A stretch of DNA of 64,000 nucleotides from Deinococcus multiflagellatus (GTDB lineage Bacteria > Deinococcota > Deinococci > Deinococcales > Deinococcaceae): contig NZ_JAIQXV010000004.1 in the NCBI RefSeq assembly GCF_020166415.1, positions 186,001-250,000 of the forward strand, in the 5' to 3' direction. Position 1 is the stretch's first letter. Each line of letters starts with the position of its first letter. Position numbers and translations under genes: made by a program. Positions 9,428 through 18,834 of the stretch are shown here, piece after piece. The notes below the pieces were generated by a model. That model saw nothing but the letters and a program-made list of their open reading frames with translations. It was not told the DNA's origin and searched no databases.

Positions 9428-9544
9428 TACGACTTCCGAAAAATTCCGTAACGTGTTATGGAATTTTTCCGACCAGAGGGACTCGCAGAGCTGCGAAGCA
9501 GAGAAGGAAAAGTACGGATTTCCGGAAATGGACGGAATCCGTAT
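9426..9544 (+). repeat. Dispersed hairpin repeat, copy D, filling the space between two GNAT genes
   Basis: A short version (about 119 bp) in the orientation of copy A. The left end is GATACGACTTCCG. The hairpin arms are GAAAAATTCC (9438-9447) and GGAATTTTTC (9460-9469). The core is GGGACTCGCAGAGCTGCGAA (9479-9498) and the right end CGGAATCCGTAT. The ends are inverted versions of each other (ATACGRNTTCCG). The left end overlaps the stop codon of the gene before it and the right end overlaps the ATG of the gene after it. Confidence 0.85.
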
Positions 9545-10091
9545 GACCTGGACGGCGCACCTCACCGCGCGCGCTGGAGTCACACCAGAGCTGGAACAGG
9601 ACCTGCGCGCCCTGCTGCAGGCCGCCTACCCGCAATGGGCGGCGTTCTGGGCGGGCACGTCCTTCTGGGGCAGCGAGCCAGAATGGCACCTGTGGCTGGC
9701 AGGGCCAGATGGGCGCCCGGCCGCGCAACTGGGCTGTGGGCGGCGCGTGGCCGAGGTAGGCGGGCAGGCGCTGACGCTCATGGGCGTGGGCGGGGTCGCC
9801 ACCCACCCAGCCGTGCAGGGGCAGGGGCTGGGCCGGCAGTTGCTGGGCGAACTCGCGGCGTTTCTGCGGGCCCAGGCCCTGGCCGACTTTGCCTTTTTGC
9901 AGTGCCGCGAAGAGGTGGCCCCTTTTTATGAACGCAGCGGTCTGAGCCGCGTGCCCAACCCCGCCCACTTTCTGGACCCCGATGAGGGCGAGTGGGTGAC
10001 CAACGCCGGGCCCACGCTGATTCTGCCGGTGCGCCGCGCCCTGGGCGACTGGCCGCCCGGCACCGTGGGGCTGCGGGGCCTGCCCTGGTGA
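9543..10091 (+). CDS. GNAT acetyltransferase, NodA-like subtype
   Basis: A protein of 182 residues from the ATG at 9543 (an in-frame ATG at 9528 lies inside the repeat). The GNAT core is present: LMGVGGVATHPAVQGQGLGR (about 80-99) includes the acetyl-CoA loop. The later segment FLQCREEVAPFYERSGLSRV resembles the NodA/aminoglycoside 2'-N-acetyltransferase subgroup rather than RimI-type enzymes. No nodulation genes are present, so a role in acylating an amino sugar or a similar small molecule is only a possibility. The gene begins at the terminal bases of a dispersed repeat and ends two bases from the convergent PH-domain gene. Confidence 0.75.
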   Translation: MTWTAHLTARAGVTPELEQDLRALLQAAYPQWAAFWAGTSFWGSEPEWHLWLAGPDGRPAAQLGCGRRVAEVGGQALTLMGVGGVATHPAVQGQGLGRQLLGELAAFLRAQALADFAFLQCREEVAPFYERSGLSRVPNPAHFLDPDEGEWVTNAGPTLILPVRRALGDWPPGTVGLRGLPW

Positions 10092-10092
10092 A

Positions 10093-10923
10093 TCAGGGGG
10101 CCGGCGTGAACCAAGCAGCCAGCGTTTCCGGGTCCTGCGGCGTGAGGTAGAAGGTGGGCCCACCGGCCTCCAGCAGCAGGGCCTGCGCGGGGCGGCTGCT
10201 TCCGGCGGCGGCCTGGACCCGGCCACCGGGCACCGCGCCCGTGCTGAAGGTGCCGCTGTAATAGCCCGGCAGCGCGGTGCCAAACAGCCGCAGGCCCAGC
10301 GGCACGGTGGTGAGCGTGGCGCGCGTGCCGGCGCGGGGAAAACGGGTGGTGGTGCCGGCCGTCCGCACCACCAGCGCGTCCCCGTCCAGCAGGTAGCGCA
10401 CCCGGGGCCGGCTGAACAGAAAGGCCACCAGTGGCAGCAGGGGCACCAGCAGCAGCAGCTCCCAGCCAGGGCGCGCGGGCTGCGCCGGGCGAAATGTCGC
10501 CGTCTCTCCCGCCCGCCACGCCCGCAGCAGGGCGTCTGGGTCGGCGGGGGTCAGGACGGTGGGGGGGCGGGTGGCGAACACCAGCGCCGCCACGTCCTGC
10601 GAGCTGTCGCTGAACACCTGGGCGCGCCCCAGGTCGGTGCGGAACAGGCCCACGGTGTAACCGGGCAGAACCGAGCCGACCTCCTTGCCGCGCAGCCCAA
10701 CGGGACGGCGCTCCACGGGCGTTCCGGCTGGAATCACCGTGTGGGCCCCCAGCGACCTGGCCGTGATCTGGCCGCCTTGCACGCGGTAGACCGGCAGGCC
10801 CAGCAGCACTGGACCCACGGTCAGTGCAGGGAGGAACAGCAGCGGCAGCACCAGGGCCAGCCGCACCCAGGGCCACCAGCGGGGGACGGTTTCGGTCTGC
10901 ACCGCCACAGGCACCGGAGACAT
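10093..10923 (-). CDS. Membrane protein with two bacterial PH-like (bPH_5) domains
   Basis: The protein has 276 residues: an N-terminal membrane segment (about 19-42), a first domain with GYTVGLFRTDLGRAQVF and the strand pattern ending TPADPDALL, a second membrane segment (about 150-168), and a second domain with GYYSGTFSTG ending LTPQDPETLAAWF. Repeats of G-Y-x-x-G-x-F plus a closing x-P-x-D-P-E helix are typical of bacterial PH-like domains. Function unknown; it sits in the cytoplasmic membrane. Its start is 64 bases from the divergent leader of thrS. No partner gene on the same strand is visible. Confidence 0.65.
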   Translation of the reverse strand: MSPVPVAVQTETVPRWWPWVRLALVLPLLFLPALTVGPVLLGLPVYRVQGGQITARSLGAHTVIPAGTPVERRPVGLRGKEVGSVLPGYTVGLFRTDLGRAQVFSDSSQDVAALVFATRPPTVLTPADPDALLRAWRAGETATFRPAQPARPGWELLLLVPLLPLVAFLFSRPRVRYLLDGDALVVRTAGTTTRFPRAGTRATLTTVPLGLRLFGTALPGYYSGTFSTGAVPGGRVQAAAGSSRPAQALLLEAGGPTFYLTPQDPETLAAWFTPAP

Positions 10924-10951
10924 GGGCCCATCCTAGACCCGGCGCCCGCCC

Positions 10952-10981
10952 TTGCCGCTGCCCCACCTGGGCCGCTATCCT
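10952..10981 (+). promoter_or_regulatory. Promoter of the thrS leader
   Basis: TTGCCG (10952-10957), 18-base spacer, TATCCT (10976-10981). The -10 box ends six bases before an ATG at 10988, the spacing seen before many leaderless genes in this window. Transcription would start at or near 10988. Confidence 0.6.
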
Positions 10982-10987
10982 GCCCCC

Positions 10988-11089
10988 ATGAAGCCCCCCT
11001 GCCATCACTCCGGTCTGGTGATGGGCGGCGTGTGGCGGCAGCCGATGTCTGCACAGCCCGGTCTGATCACGCGAACTCTGCGCGCCTGA
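10988..11089 (+). CDS. Candidate thrS leader peptide (33 codons, leaderless)
   Basis: A short ORF between the promoter at 10952 and thrS. It begins exactly where a leaderless transcript would start. It ends Gly-Leu-Ile-Thr-Arg-Thr-Leu-Arg-Ala-stop, with Thr codons at 11069-11071 (ACG) and 11075-11077 (ACT). The bases of the codons just before the Thr codons form the left arm of the terminator stem at 11055-11065, and the stop codon lies in the inner hairpin. A ribosome waiting for threonyl-tRNA would mask the left arm and let transcription continue. Only two Thr codons are present, fewer than in classical leaders such as thrL, so the role is an inference. No known peptide family is recognised. 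Confidence 0.45.
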   Translation: MKPPCHHSGLVMGGVWRQPMSAQPGLITRTLRA

Positions 11090-11148
11090 GAACCCCACAG
11101 CGGTTTTCAGGCGTCTTTGCTGGACACGCGGCCAGACCGGGCTTTTTT
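11055..11148 (+). promoter_or_regulatory. Putative transcription attenuator upstream of thrS
   Basis: Outer stem AGCCCGGTCTG (11055-11065) with CAGACCGGGCT (11133-11143), 11 perfect pairs, followed directly by T6 (11143-11148). Inside it is a second stem, CGCCTGAGAACC (11083-11094) with GGTTTTCAGGCG (11102-11113). An alternative partner for the right arm lies upstream: CCGGTCTGG (11010-11018) with CCAGACCGG (11132-11140). The gene before it is on the other strand, so a rightward terminator here can only act on the thrS transcript. Confidence 0.6.
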
Positions 11149-11168
11149 ATTGTCAAACGAGGTTGAAC

Positions 11169-13118
<1,950 letters not shown>

Positions 13119-13139
13119 ACCGGAGCAACAACACTGAAG

Positions 13140-13170
13140 CGCCAGGGACTGTGGAGAGTCCCTGGCGTTT
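13140..13170 (+). terminator. Terminator of thrS
   Basis: Perfect 11-bp stem CGCCAGGGACT (13140-13150), loop GTGGAG, AGTCCCTGGCG (13157-13167), then TTT. Confidence 0.8.
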
Positions 13171-13189
13171 GTCTGCTGAGCCCCCTTCT

Positions 13190-14446
13190 TTACGGCACCT
13201 GCACCGTGCGCGCCTCTGGGCAGGCGCTACACCCTGCCGTCACGGGTCCCGGGGGCAGCGGCACGACATGCAGTTGGCCCATGGGCGTCAGGTCGTTGGG
13301 GACGGCCAGCAGCATGGCCGCCTCACGCCCCGCCCGAAGTTCATCCAGAAACTGTGACTGGGACGCCACGAAGTTGAGTTGAGGCCGTTCTTCACCCTGT
13401 GCCACCACTGGAAAAGAGAGACGGCCACCTTGCGAAGACACCACCCATGCATTCAGCGCAGGCAACAAGACCTGATTTGGAAACACACGCCGCGGGCTGA
13501 ACGTGACCAGGGCATAGAGCTGACCAGGGCGCGACACCGCCAGATTCACCCGGTTGTACAAGATGGACCCGAGCGTTGCCGCCGCTAAGGCTCTTGCCTC
13601 GAAAGCCCAGGCCTTCGATTTAAAAGCGGGCTCACCGAGCGACTCCTGCACCTGGGCCGCAGCCCGAACCGCCGGGGTCAATTTCTGATCCAGTTCGTTT
13701 TCCAGGTAAGCCTCAATGGTGCGCAGGCCCAACTGCGTGTCTGGGGCGATGGGCCGCCCAGCCACTCGCACCCCCAAGGTGACGCCGTCTACCTGCAGCG
13801 GCCAACCCTGCCTCGCCCCCTCGGCCAGGGCCTCAGCGACGTTCAGATAACCGCGTTTCACGCCAGCGTGTCCTAATCGGCCCACCTCTACAGTAAATGG
13901 CTTGGCACTCAGCGCGGCCTCGCCGGGCATCACCAAGGTCTTCTGAAAGAGACCATGTGTCTGCACGCCCAGACCTTTCAGAAAGCCGCGTGCCTCCGAA
14001 AACGGCATAATCCCATAACTCTTAATCTCCTGGGCAGTCAGCGGACCATCGCTGTAAATGGCCAGGCACGCGGACCGTCCCTGACAGGGATCAACCCATT
14101 GGGCTGATGGAAACAGCACTCTGTTGACCAACCGCGTCACGTCCTCCTGCCCCCGGCTGTAGGCATTCGCCACCCAGCTGGTCAGCAGCACCGAGGCGGC
14201 CAGCACCCCCATGCCCGCCGACCAGCGCCAGTGGGTGCGGCGCAGGCCCCGGGCGATGTGGGCTGGCGCGCCCAGTTCACGCATTGCCTGGGCGCGGGCG
14301 TCGGCCTCGGCGGTGGCGCCCAGGATCAGTTGCAGTTGCGCGGCCCGCTCGTGGATGTGCGAGCGCAACTCGGCCTGCGCGTCGCGGCGGGCCTGGCCCC
14401 GCAGGCCCCGCGTGGCGGCGCGCACAAAGCGTTCTTCAGGAGTCAT
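13190..14446 (-). CDS. Permease-prefix (HAAS-type) membrane protein
   Basis: The protein has 418 residues. The N-terminal 65 residues (EERFVRAATRGLRGQARRDA, then a helical SHIHERAAQL segment) look like the permease-prefix/HAAS domain that commonly follows PadR regulators. A single membrane segment lies at about 74-94 and the remaining ~320 residues face the outside. That region has no family I recognise; it carries a few Cys residues and repeats the wording of no known enzyme. Its ATG overlaps the padR stop by four bases (ATGA), indicating a two-gene operon with translational coupling. The outer part is somewhat AT-richer than the neighbours. Function: a membrane-anchored sensor or effector controlled by the PadR protein is a guess. 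Confidence 0.65.
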   Translation of the reverse strand: MTPEERFVRAATRGLRGQARRDAQAELRSHIHERAAQLQLILGATAEADARAQAMRELGAPAHIARGLRRTHWRWSAGMGVLAASVLLTSWVANAYSRGQEDVTRLVNRVLFPSAQWVDPCQGRSACLAIYSDGPLTAQEIKSYGIMPFSEARGFLKGLGVQTHGLFQKTLVMPGEAALSAKPFTVEVGRLGHAGVKRGYLNVAEALAEGARQGWPLQVDGVTLGVRVAGRPIAPDTQLGLRTIEAYLENELDQKLTPAVRAAAQVQESLGEPAFKSKAWAFEARALAAATLGSILYNRVNLAVSRPGQLYALVTFSPRRVFPNQVLLPALNAWVVSSQGGRLSFPVVAQGEERPQLNFVASQSQFLDELRAGREAAMLLAVPNDLTPMGQLHVVPLPPGPVTAGCSACPEARTVQVP

Positions 14447-14784
14447 GCGAACTCCAGGAAGGGGCGCAGGGCGGCGGCGTGGGCGCGCTGGGCGTCACGC
14501 TGGCGGTGCAATTCACGCACGCCGCTGTCGGTCAGGTGGTAGTACTTGCGGGGCGGGCCGCCCACGTCGCTGGGCTGCACCTCGGCGCGGATCAGGCCGC
14601 GCTTTTCCAGGCGGTGCAGGGCCGGATACAGCGTGCCCTCCTTGAAGCTGAAGTGGCCGCCCGTCCTGTTCTGCACGTCCTGAATGATGCGCAGGCCATA
14701 CAGTGCTCCGCCTTCCAGGCTGGCCAGCAGCAGGAATTCCAGGCTGCCGCGCAGCAGATTGCCGTCCCTTTCTCTACCTTGCAT
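14443..14784 (-). CDS. PadR family transcriptional regulator
   Basis: A protein of 113 residues with the PadR winged helix: LRGSLEFLLLASLEGGALYG, the Gly-Leu-Arg-Ile recognition region, and FKEGTLYPALHRLEKRGLI, then RKYYHLTDSG in the wing. It is expected to be a dimeric DNA-binding repressor. The ATG at 14784 is preceded by TATAGT, which is part of an imperfect dyad, TGACTATAGAGTGACA (about 14784-14800), a plausible self-operator. An upstream in-frame ATG at 14802 would overlap that element. It is followed by the membrane protein with a four-base overlap, a common PadR arrangement. Confidence 0.88.
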   Translation of the reverse strand: MQGRERDGNLLRGSLEFLLLASLEGGALYGLRIIQDVQNRTGGHFSFKEGTLYPALHRLEKRGLIRAEVQPSDVGGPPRKYYHLTDSGVRELHRQRDAQRAHAAALRPFLEFA

Positions 14785-14841
14785 GACTATAGAGTGACAC
14801 AAAAAAGAAGCAGGCCGGTGCCGACCTGCCTCTCCCCACGC

Positions 14842-15867
14842 TCAGCGCAGGCTCTTGACCCGCGCGTCAATGATGCTGGCGGCCGACGGCGTGGCCGAGG
14901 TGATGGCCTGCACCACCGCCTGCTCCTCGGCGCTGCGGTAATCCATAAGCTTGATGCCGTTCAGGAACACCGTGGGGGTGCCGCGCACGCCCAGAGCCAC
15001 CCCGGCCTTGTACTGCGCCTCCACGCTGGCCTTGAAGGTGCGCTGGCCCAGGCAGGTCTTGAACGCGGCCGTGTCCAGGCCAGCCGTCTTGGCGTACGTG
15101 CTGAAGCGGCCCGACACGTCCTTGGGGTCCAGGCGGGTCCAGCTGCTGAACTGGTCGAACAGCACGTCGGCGTAGGGCCAGAACTTGCCCTGGGCGCCGG
15201 CACACTCGCTGGCCTCGGCGGCGCTGAAGGCGTTTTTATGGAAGTCCAGCGGAAACTGGTAGTGGGCGGTGCGGTACACGTTCGGCTGCCGCTCCCACTC
15301 GGGCAGGGCGGTGTCCCACAGCTGCTTGCAGTAGGGACACTGGAAATCGCTGAAGATGCGCAGGGTATTGGGCGCCGCTGCGCTCCCCGCCACGTTCCTG
15401 GTGACGGGAAAGGCGCTGTCAGGCCAGATCTGAATGGCGGTGTAGGCGCGGTAGCGGGTCTGGGCGCCGGTGCCTGTGGCCTTGATCACGAAAAAGTCCG
15501 TGGCGTTGTCGTCGCTGAAATCCTGCAGGCCCTGGGCCAGCTGCGCCTGCAGCTGCGGTTGTCCCAGGCTCTGGGCCAGCCGGGGGATGTCGGCTTCCTT
15601 CATGCCCCAGCCGGCCGCGATGCCGCGCGCCAGATCGTTCAGGTTGTCGGTTTCGGTCAGGACCCCCACCACGTATCCGCCCGCCACGTCCAGGGTGACC
15701 GTGATGGCCCCCCGGCGCAGCGCGGTGCCGTCCGGGGTAAAGCCTTTGAGAACCGCCTGGGCCGCCGTGTCCTGCGGCGTGGCAAACAGCTGGGCCTGCG
15801 CGGCGCCCCCCAGACTCAGAATCAGGGCGGCGCGGCGCAGCGCGGATGACAGAGAAGAACGCTTCAC
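14842..15867 (-). CDS. Secreted DsbA-like thioredoxin-fold protein
   Basis: The protein has 341 residues with a Sec signal peptide (about 1-25, ending AAQA-Q). An N-terminal region (30-165) of unknown family precedes a DsbA-type thioredoxin domain with the site FSDFQCPYCKQLW (CPYC at about 178-181) and the cis-proline motif GTPTVFLNG near 302-310. It is expected to act in the envelope as a disulfide oxidoreductase or isomerase. The start MKRSS has a basic N-terminus directly before the hydrophobic core. It shares the strand with the GDPD gene upstream (21 bases between), so co-transcription is possible. Confidence 0.85.
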   Translation of the reverse strand: MKRSSLSSALRRAALILSLGGAAQAQLFATPQDTAAQAVLKGFTPDGTALRRGAITVTLDVAGGYVVGVLTETDNLNDLARGIAAGWGMKEADIPRLAQSLGQPQLQAQLAQGLQDFSDDNATDFFVIKATGTGAQTRYRAYTAIQIWPDSAFPVTRNVAGSAAAPNTLRIFSDFQCPYCKQLWDTALPEWERQPNVYRTAHYQFPLDFHKNAFSAAEASECAGAQGKFWPYADVLFDQFSSWTRLDPKDVSGRFSTYAKTAGLDTAAFKTCLGQRTFKASVEAQYKAGVALGVRGTPTVFLNGIKLMDYRSAEEQAVVQAITSATPSAASIIDARVKSLR

Positions 15868-15888
15868 CCGCCCAGTGTAGAGCAGCGC

Positions 15889-16761
15889 CTAGCGTCCGCC
15901 CGGGGCTGGTTCGGCCAGCACCCGTTTCAGCAGGTCCGGCCGGTCGGTGATGATGCCGTCCACGCCCATGTCGCGCAGGCGGCGCATCTCGGCCGGGTCG
16001 TTGATCGTCCAGACCTGCACGGCCACGCCCCGCGCGTGCATGGCGCGCACGAAGCCGGGGGTCACCACTTCAATGCCGCCAGCGCGCACCGGCACCTGCG
16101 CCACCCGCCCCGGGGCGGGGGCCAGGGCGGCCAGCCCCACCTTGCTCAGCAGCACCAGGGGCCGCAGTTCGCGCTCGGTCATGGAGGTCATGACTTCCGG
16201 GCACTCGCGGCGGAACTCGTTCAGGGCCTCGTCGCTGAAGCTGGCCGCGATCACGCGCCCGGTGGCGCCCGCGTCGCGCAGCGCCTTGCAGAACGGCGCA
16301 GCGATGCTGGGCCGCGCCTGCTTGAGTTCAATGATCAGGGGCAGGCCTGGAAAGGCCGCCAGCACCTCGTTCAGCTGCGCGGCCCGCACCCCCTGGCCCC
16401 GGAAGGGAAAGGTCTGGCCGCCGTCGGTGGACAGGGCGTACCCGGCGTCGGCGGCCAGCACCTCGGCCAGCGTCAGGTCGGCAATGCGCCCTTCGCGGTC
16501 GGTCAGGCGGTCCAGCGTGTCGTCGTGCGAGAGGACCAGCGTGCCGTCGCGCGTGGCGTGCATGTCCATTTCCAGCAGGTCGACCCCCAGCGCCGCCGCA
16601 TTGCGGTAGGCCAGCATGGTGTTGCTGGGCCACAGGTCCTCGCCGCCCTGGTGGGCGATATTCAGCGTTTTCCCGGTGATAAACCCATTTGCCGGGGCCT
16701 GCCCCGCGCCACACGACACCAGCAGCCCGGCCAGCGCCGCTCCCACCCATTTGTTGTGCAT
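15889..16761 (-). CDS. Glycerophosphodiester phosphodiesterase lipoprotein
   Basis: A protein of 290 residues from the ATG at 16761, with a lipobox LVSC at about 14-17, so probably anchored outside the cytoplasmic membrane. The GDPD barrel has the first catalytic His in IAHQGGEDLWPSNT, the metal ligands in LEMDMHATRDG, and the second His in LSHDDTLDR. The usual HRG...ENT motif reads HQGG...SNT here, a minor subgroup variant. It would release glycerol 3-phosphate from deacylated phospholipids. TACGCT lies six bases before the ATG, fitting a leaderless mRNA, and the earlier in-frame ATG at 16779 falls inside the promoter. Confidence 0.88.
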   Translation of the reverse strand: MHNKWVGAALAGLLVSCGAGQAPANGFITGKTLNIAHQGGEDLWPSNTMLAYRNAAALGVDLLEMDMHATRDGTLVLSHDDTLDRLTDREGRIADLTLAEVLAADAGYALSTDGGQTFPFRGQGVRAAQLNEVLAAFPGLPLIIELKQARPSIAAPFCKALRDAGATGRVIAASFSDEALNEFRRECPEVMTSMTERELRPLVLLSKVGLAALAPAPGRVAQVPVRAGGIEVVTPGFVRAMHARGVAVQVWTINDPAEMRRLRDMGVDGIITDRPDLLKRVLAEPAPGGR

Positions 16762-16867
16762 AGGGGTAGCGTAGTACACCGCGCGTCAGGACCGCGTGAC
16801 GTTCCCAGAGCGGACGGGCAAGGTCTTGCCCCGGCTCTCCCGAGAACGGAGCGCCCGCGCCGGCCGG

Positions 16868-16896
16868 TTTACAGCCCCCGGGCCGCGTGCTAACAT
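16868..16896 (+). promoter_or_regulatory. Promoter of the tRNA-Cys/tRNA-Val operon
   Basis: TTTACA (16868-16873), 17-base spacer, TAACAT (16891-16896): a near-consensus sigma-70-type promoter about 60 bases before tRNA-Cys. Confidence 0.75.
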
Positions 16897-16958
16897 TCCT
16901 TCCGCTGGAAGAGGAAAGACCTGCCAGCCCTCCCGCAAGGGACAGCAACAGCCAGTGA

Positions 16959-17034
<76 letters not shown>

Positions 17035-17059
17035 GTTTACCCCGCAGACCAAACTGCAC

Positions 17060-17134
<75 letters not shown>

Positions 17135-17138
17135 GACA

Positions 17139-17170
17139 CCCGGCTTTCCTTAAGGAAGCCGGGGCTTTCT
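17139..17170 (+). terminator. Terminator of the tRNA operon
   Basis: Stem CCCGGCTT (17139-17146) with AAGCCGGG (17156-17163), extended by further pairs in the loop, followed by GCTTTCTTT. Confidence 0.75.
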
Positions 17171-17246
17171 TTGAACGGGGTGTGTCCCGCTTTAACGGAA
17201 AACCGGGCGCACGTCCCGCCCGCACTGAATTACAATTCGCATTCGA

Positions 17247-17561
17247 ATGACGGACGTGGAATGGTTGCTCCTGGCTGGCGCCTGCTTTTGTGCCCTCTAT
17301 GCCTTCTTCACGCTGCGCTCCGGTGCGGCGCGGCTGCATTACCGTGACCGCCCGCTGTACTGGCGCGGCGCGGCGTTGCCCCTGGTGCTGCTGACGCTGG
17401 CCAGCGGCGTGGCCGCGTACGGGCTGCTGAACGAGGGGGCCACCAGCCTGTTCGTGCTGGCCGCCAGCGTGGGGGCCCTCAGCGCCGCCCTGGCGTGGTT
17501 TATTGAGCAGGAACCCAGCCGGCTGGTGCGCTGGGCCTACCGCACCGAGCGGTCGTCCTGA
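17247..17561 (+). CDS. Small membrane protein of unknown function
   Basis: The protein has 104 residues with three predicted membrane segments (about 5-22, 42-60, 66-84) and a short basic linker RLHYRDRPLYWRG between the first two. No family is recognised. TACAAT at 17231-17236 lies ten bases before the ATG, fitting a near-leaderless transcript. It lies between the tRNA operon and the PIN-TRAM gene, on the same strand, with 88 bases to the latter; a link between them is not evident. Confidence 0.7.
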   Translation: MTDVEWLLLAGACFCALYAFFTLRSGAARLHYRDRPLYWRGAALPLVLLTLASGVAAYGLLNEGATSLFVLAASVGALSAALAWFIEQEPSRLVRWAYRTERSS

Positions 17562-17649
17562 AGCCTGAAGAGGGGCTTGCCCCCCCCGCCCATCAGCGCT
17601 GCTGAACGACAGTTCTTCGGCAGCGCTTGATTCTGCTGAAGGTTCGCTC

Positions 17650-18723
17650 ATGTCTGGCAGGGCGCGCCCTAAGCACCAAGCAGGTACACTGCTGGGCGTG
17701 CTTGCTGTTCGACTTTTTGTCATGCTGCTGGGGCTGGGCCTGGGCTACTTGGCTGGCCGCGCGCTGGCAACGGACCAGACCGGCGGGCTGGGCACCGTCA
17801 ACACCCTGAGCCTGATGCTGGCCGGCACCCTGAGTGCCCTGCTGCTGGCCCCCCGCGCCGAGGCGCTGCTGGGCCGCGTGTCACAGCGTTTCTTGCGCTG
17901 GTACGCCGCCCTGTCGCCCCGCACGGTGGCGGCGGCGACCTTTGGCCTAATCGTGGCGCTGCTGCTCAGCGTGCTGCTCAGCAGTCTGCTGCGCAGTCTT
18001 CCCTTTTATACCTGGGTGCTGAACGTGGCGGTGACGGCCGTGCTGGCGGTGTTTTTCGTGTCCTTTGCGGTGCGCAACGCCGAGGCGTTTGGTCTGCTGG
18101 CCTTTCCGCAGGTGCGCCGCAAACCCGGGGCCAAGGTGCTCGACAGCAACGTGATTATTGACGGCCGCATACTGGACCTGATTCGCGCGGGGTTTCTGGA
18201 CGGCGACCTGCTGGTGCCCTCGTTCATTCTGCGCGAGATCCAGACCCTGGCCGACCACCAGGACCCCCAGAAACGCACCCGGGGCAAACGCGGCCTGACC
18301 GTGCTGGAAGAGCTGCGTGGCCTGCGCCCCATCCAGGTGGCCGACTGGGACACCGCCCTGCCCACCACCGACGACAAGCTGATTCGCTTCGCCCGTGAAA
18401 CCGGCGCGCGGATCGTGACCAACGACAGCAATCTGGGCAAGATTGCCCGCCTGCACGGGGTGGAGGTCCTGAGCATCCACGAAGCGGCGGTGGCGCTGCG
18501 CCCCCAGATTCAGGCGGGCGACCACCTGACCATCACTGTGACCAAGGGCGGCCAGCAGCAGGGCCAGGGCGTGGGTTACCTGGAAGACGGCACGATGGTG
18601 GTGGTGGAAGACGGCCTGAAACTGCGCGGCAAACCCGCCCGCGTGCTGGTGGTGAACAATGTGCAGACCAACGTGGGCCGCATGATCTTTGCCAAGGTGG
18701 ACCGGGAAGAAGGCGCGGCGTAA
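17650..18723 (+). CDS. PIN-TRAM domain membrane protein (YacL-like)
   Basis: A protein of 357 residues. The N-terminal part (1-140) has four hydrophobic helices. A PIN nuclease domain follows, starting KVLDSNVIIDGRILDLI (first acidic residues) with RIVTNDSNLGKIA (further acidic site) at about 255-267. The C-terminus (about 290-350) is a TRAM RNA-binding domain, GDHLTITVTKGG through VEDG. This is the layout of YacL of Bacillus and its relatives in Actinobacteria and Deinococcus. The active-site acids are intact, so RNase activity is plausible; the target is unknown. The gene is convergent with sbcC, about 100 bases away. Confidence 0.9.
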   Translation: MSGRARPKHQAGTLLGVLAVRLFVMLLGLGLGYLAGRALATDQTGGLGTVNTLSLMLAGTLSALLLAPRAEALLGRVSQRFLRWYAALSPRTVAAATFGLIVALLLSVLLSSLLRSLPFYTWVLNVAVTAVLAVFFVSFAVRNAEAFGLLAFPQVRRKPGAKVLDSNVIIDGRILDLIRAGFLDGDLLVPSFILREIQTLADHQDPQKRTRGKRGLTVLEELRGLRPIQVADWDTALPTTDDKLIRFARETGARIVTNDSNLGKIARLHGVEVLSIHEAAVALRPQIQAGDHLTITVTKGGQQQGQGVGYLEDGTMVVVEDGLKLRGKPARVLVVNNVQTNVGRMIFAKVDREEGAA

Positions 18724-18799
18724 AAACGGGGAGTGGTGCGTGGGAAGGAGAGAGTGGAACAAGCACTTGACGCCCTTCCCAGTCTGCGCAGGTGCCGTA

Positions 18800-18834
18800 C
18801 CCACTTCCCACTCCCCACTTCCTACAACCCCTCC
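18800..18834 (-). repeat. Heptamer array across the sbcC stop codon
   Basis: Five consecutive 7-base units: CCCACTT, CCCACTC, CCCACTT, CCTACAA, CCCCTCC. The sbcC stop codon (TAG on the minus strand) lies in the fourth unit. Nearly the same series of units occurs at 34072-34106, again over a stop codon. Confidence 0.65.

Noticed and set aside
11119..11143. T-box riboswitch upstream of thrS, because TGGACACGCGG resembles the T-box core TGGNACCGCG
   Set aside because: Two bases differ in the core, no Stem I or specifier loop is seen upstream, and the leader is better explained by a leader peptide and an 11-bp terminator stem.
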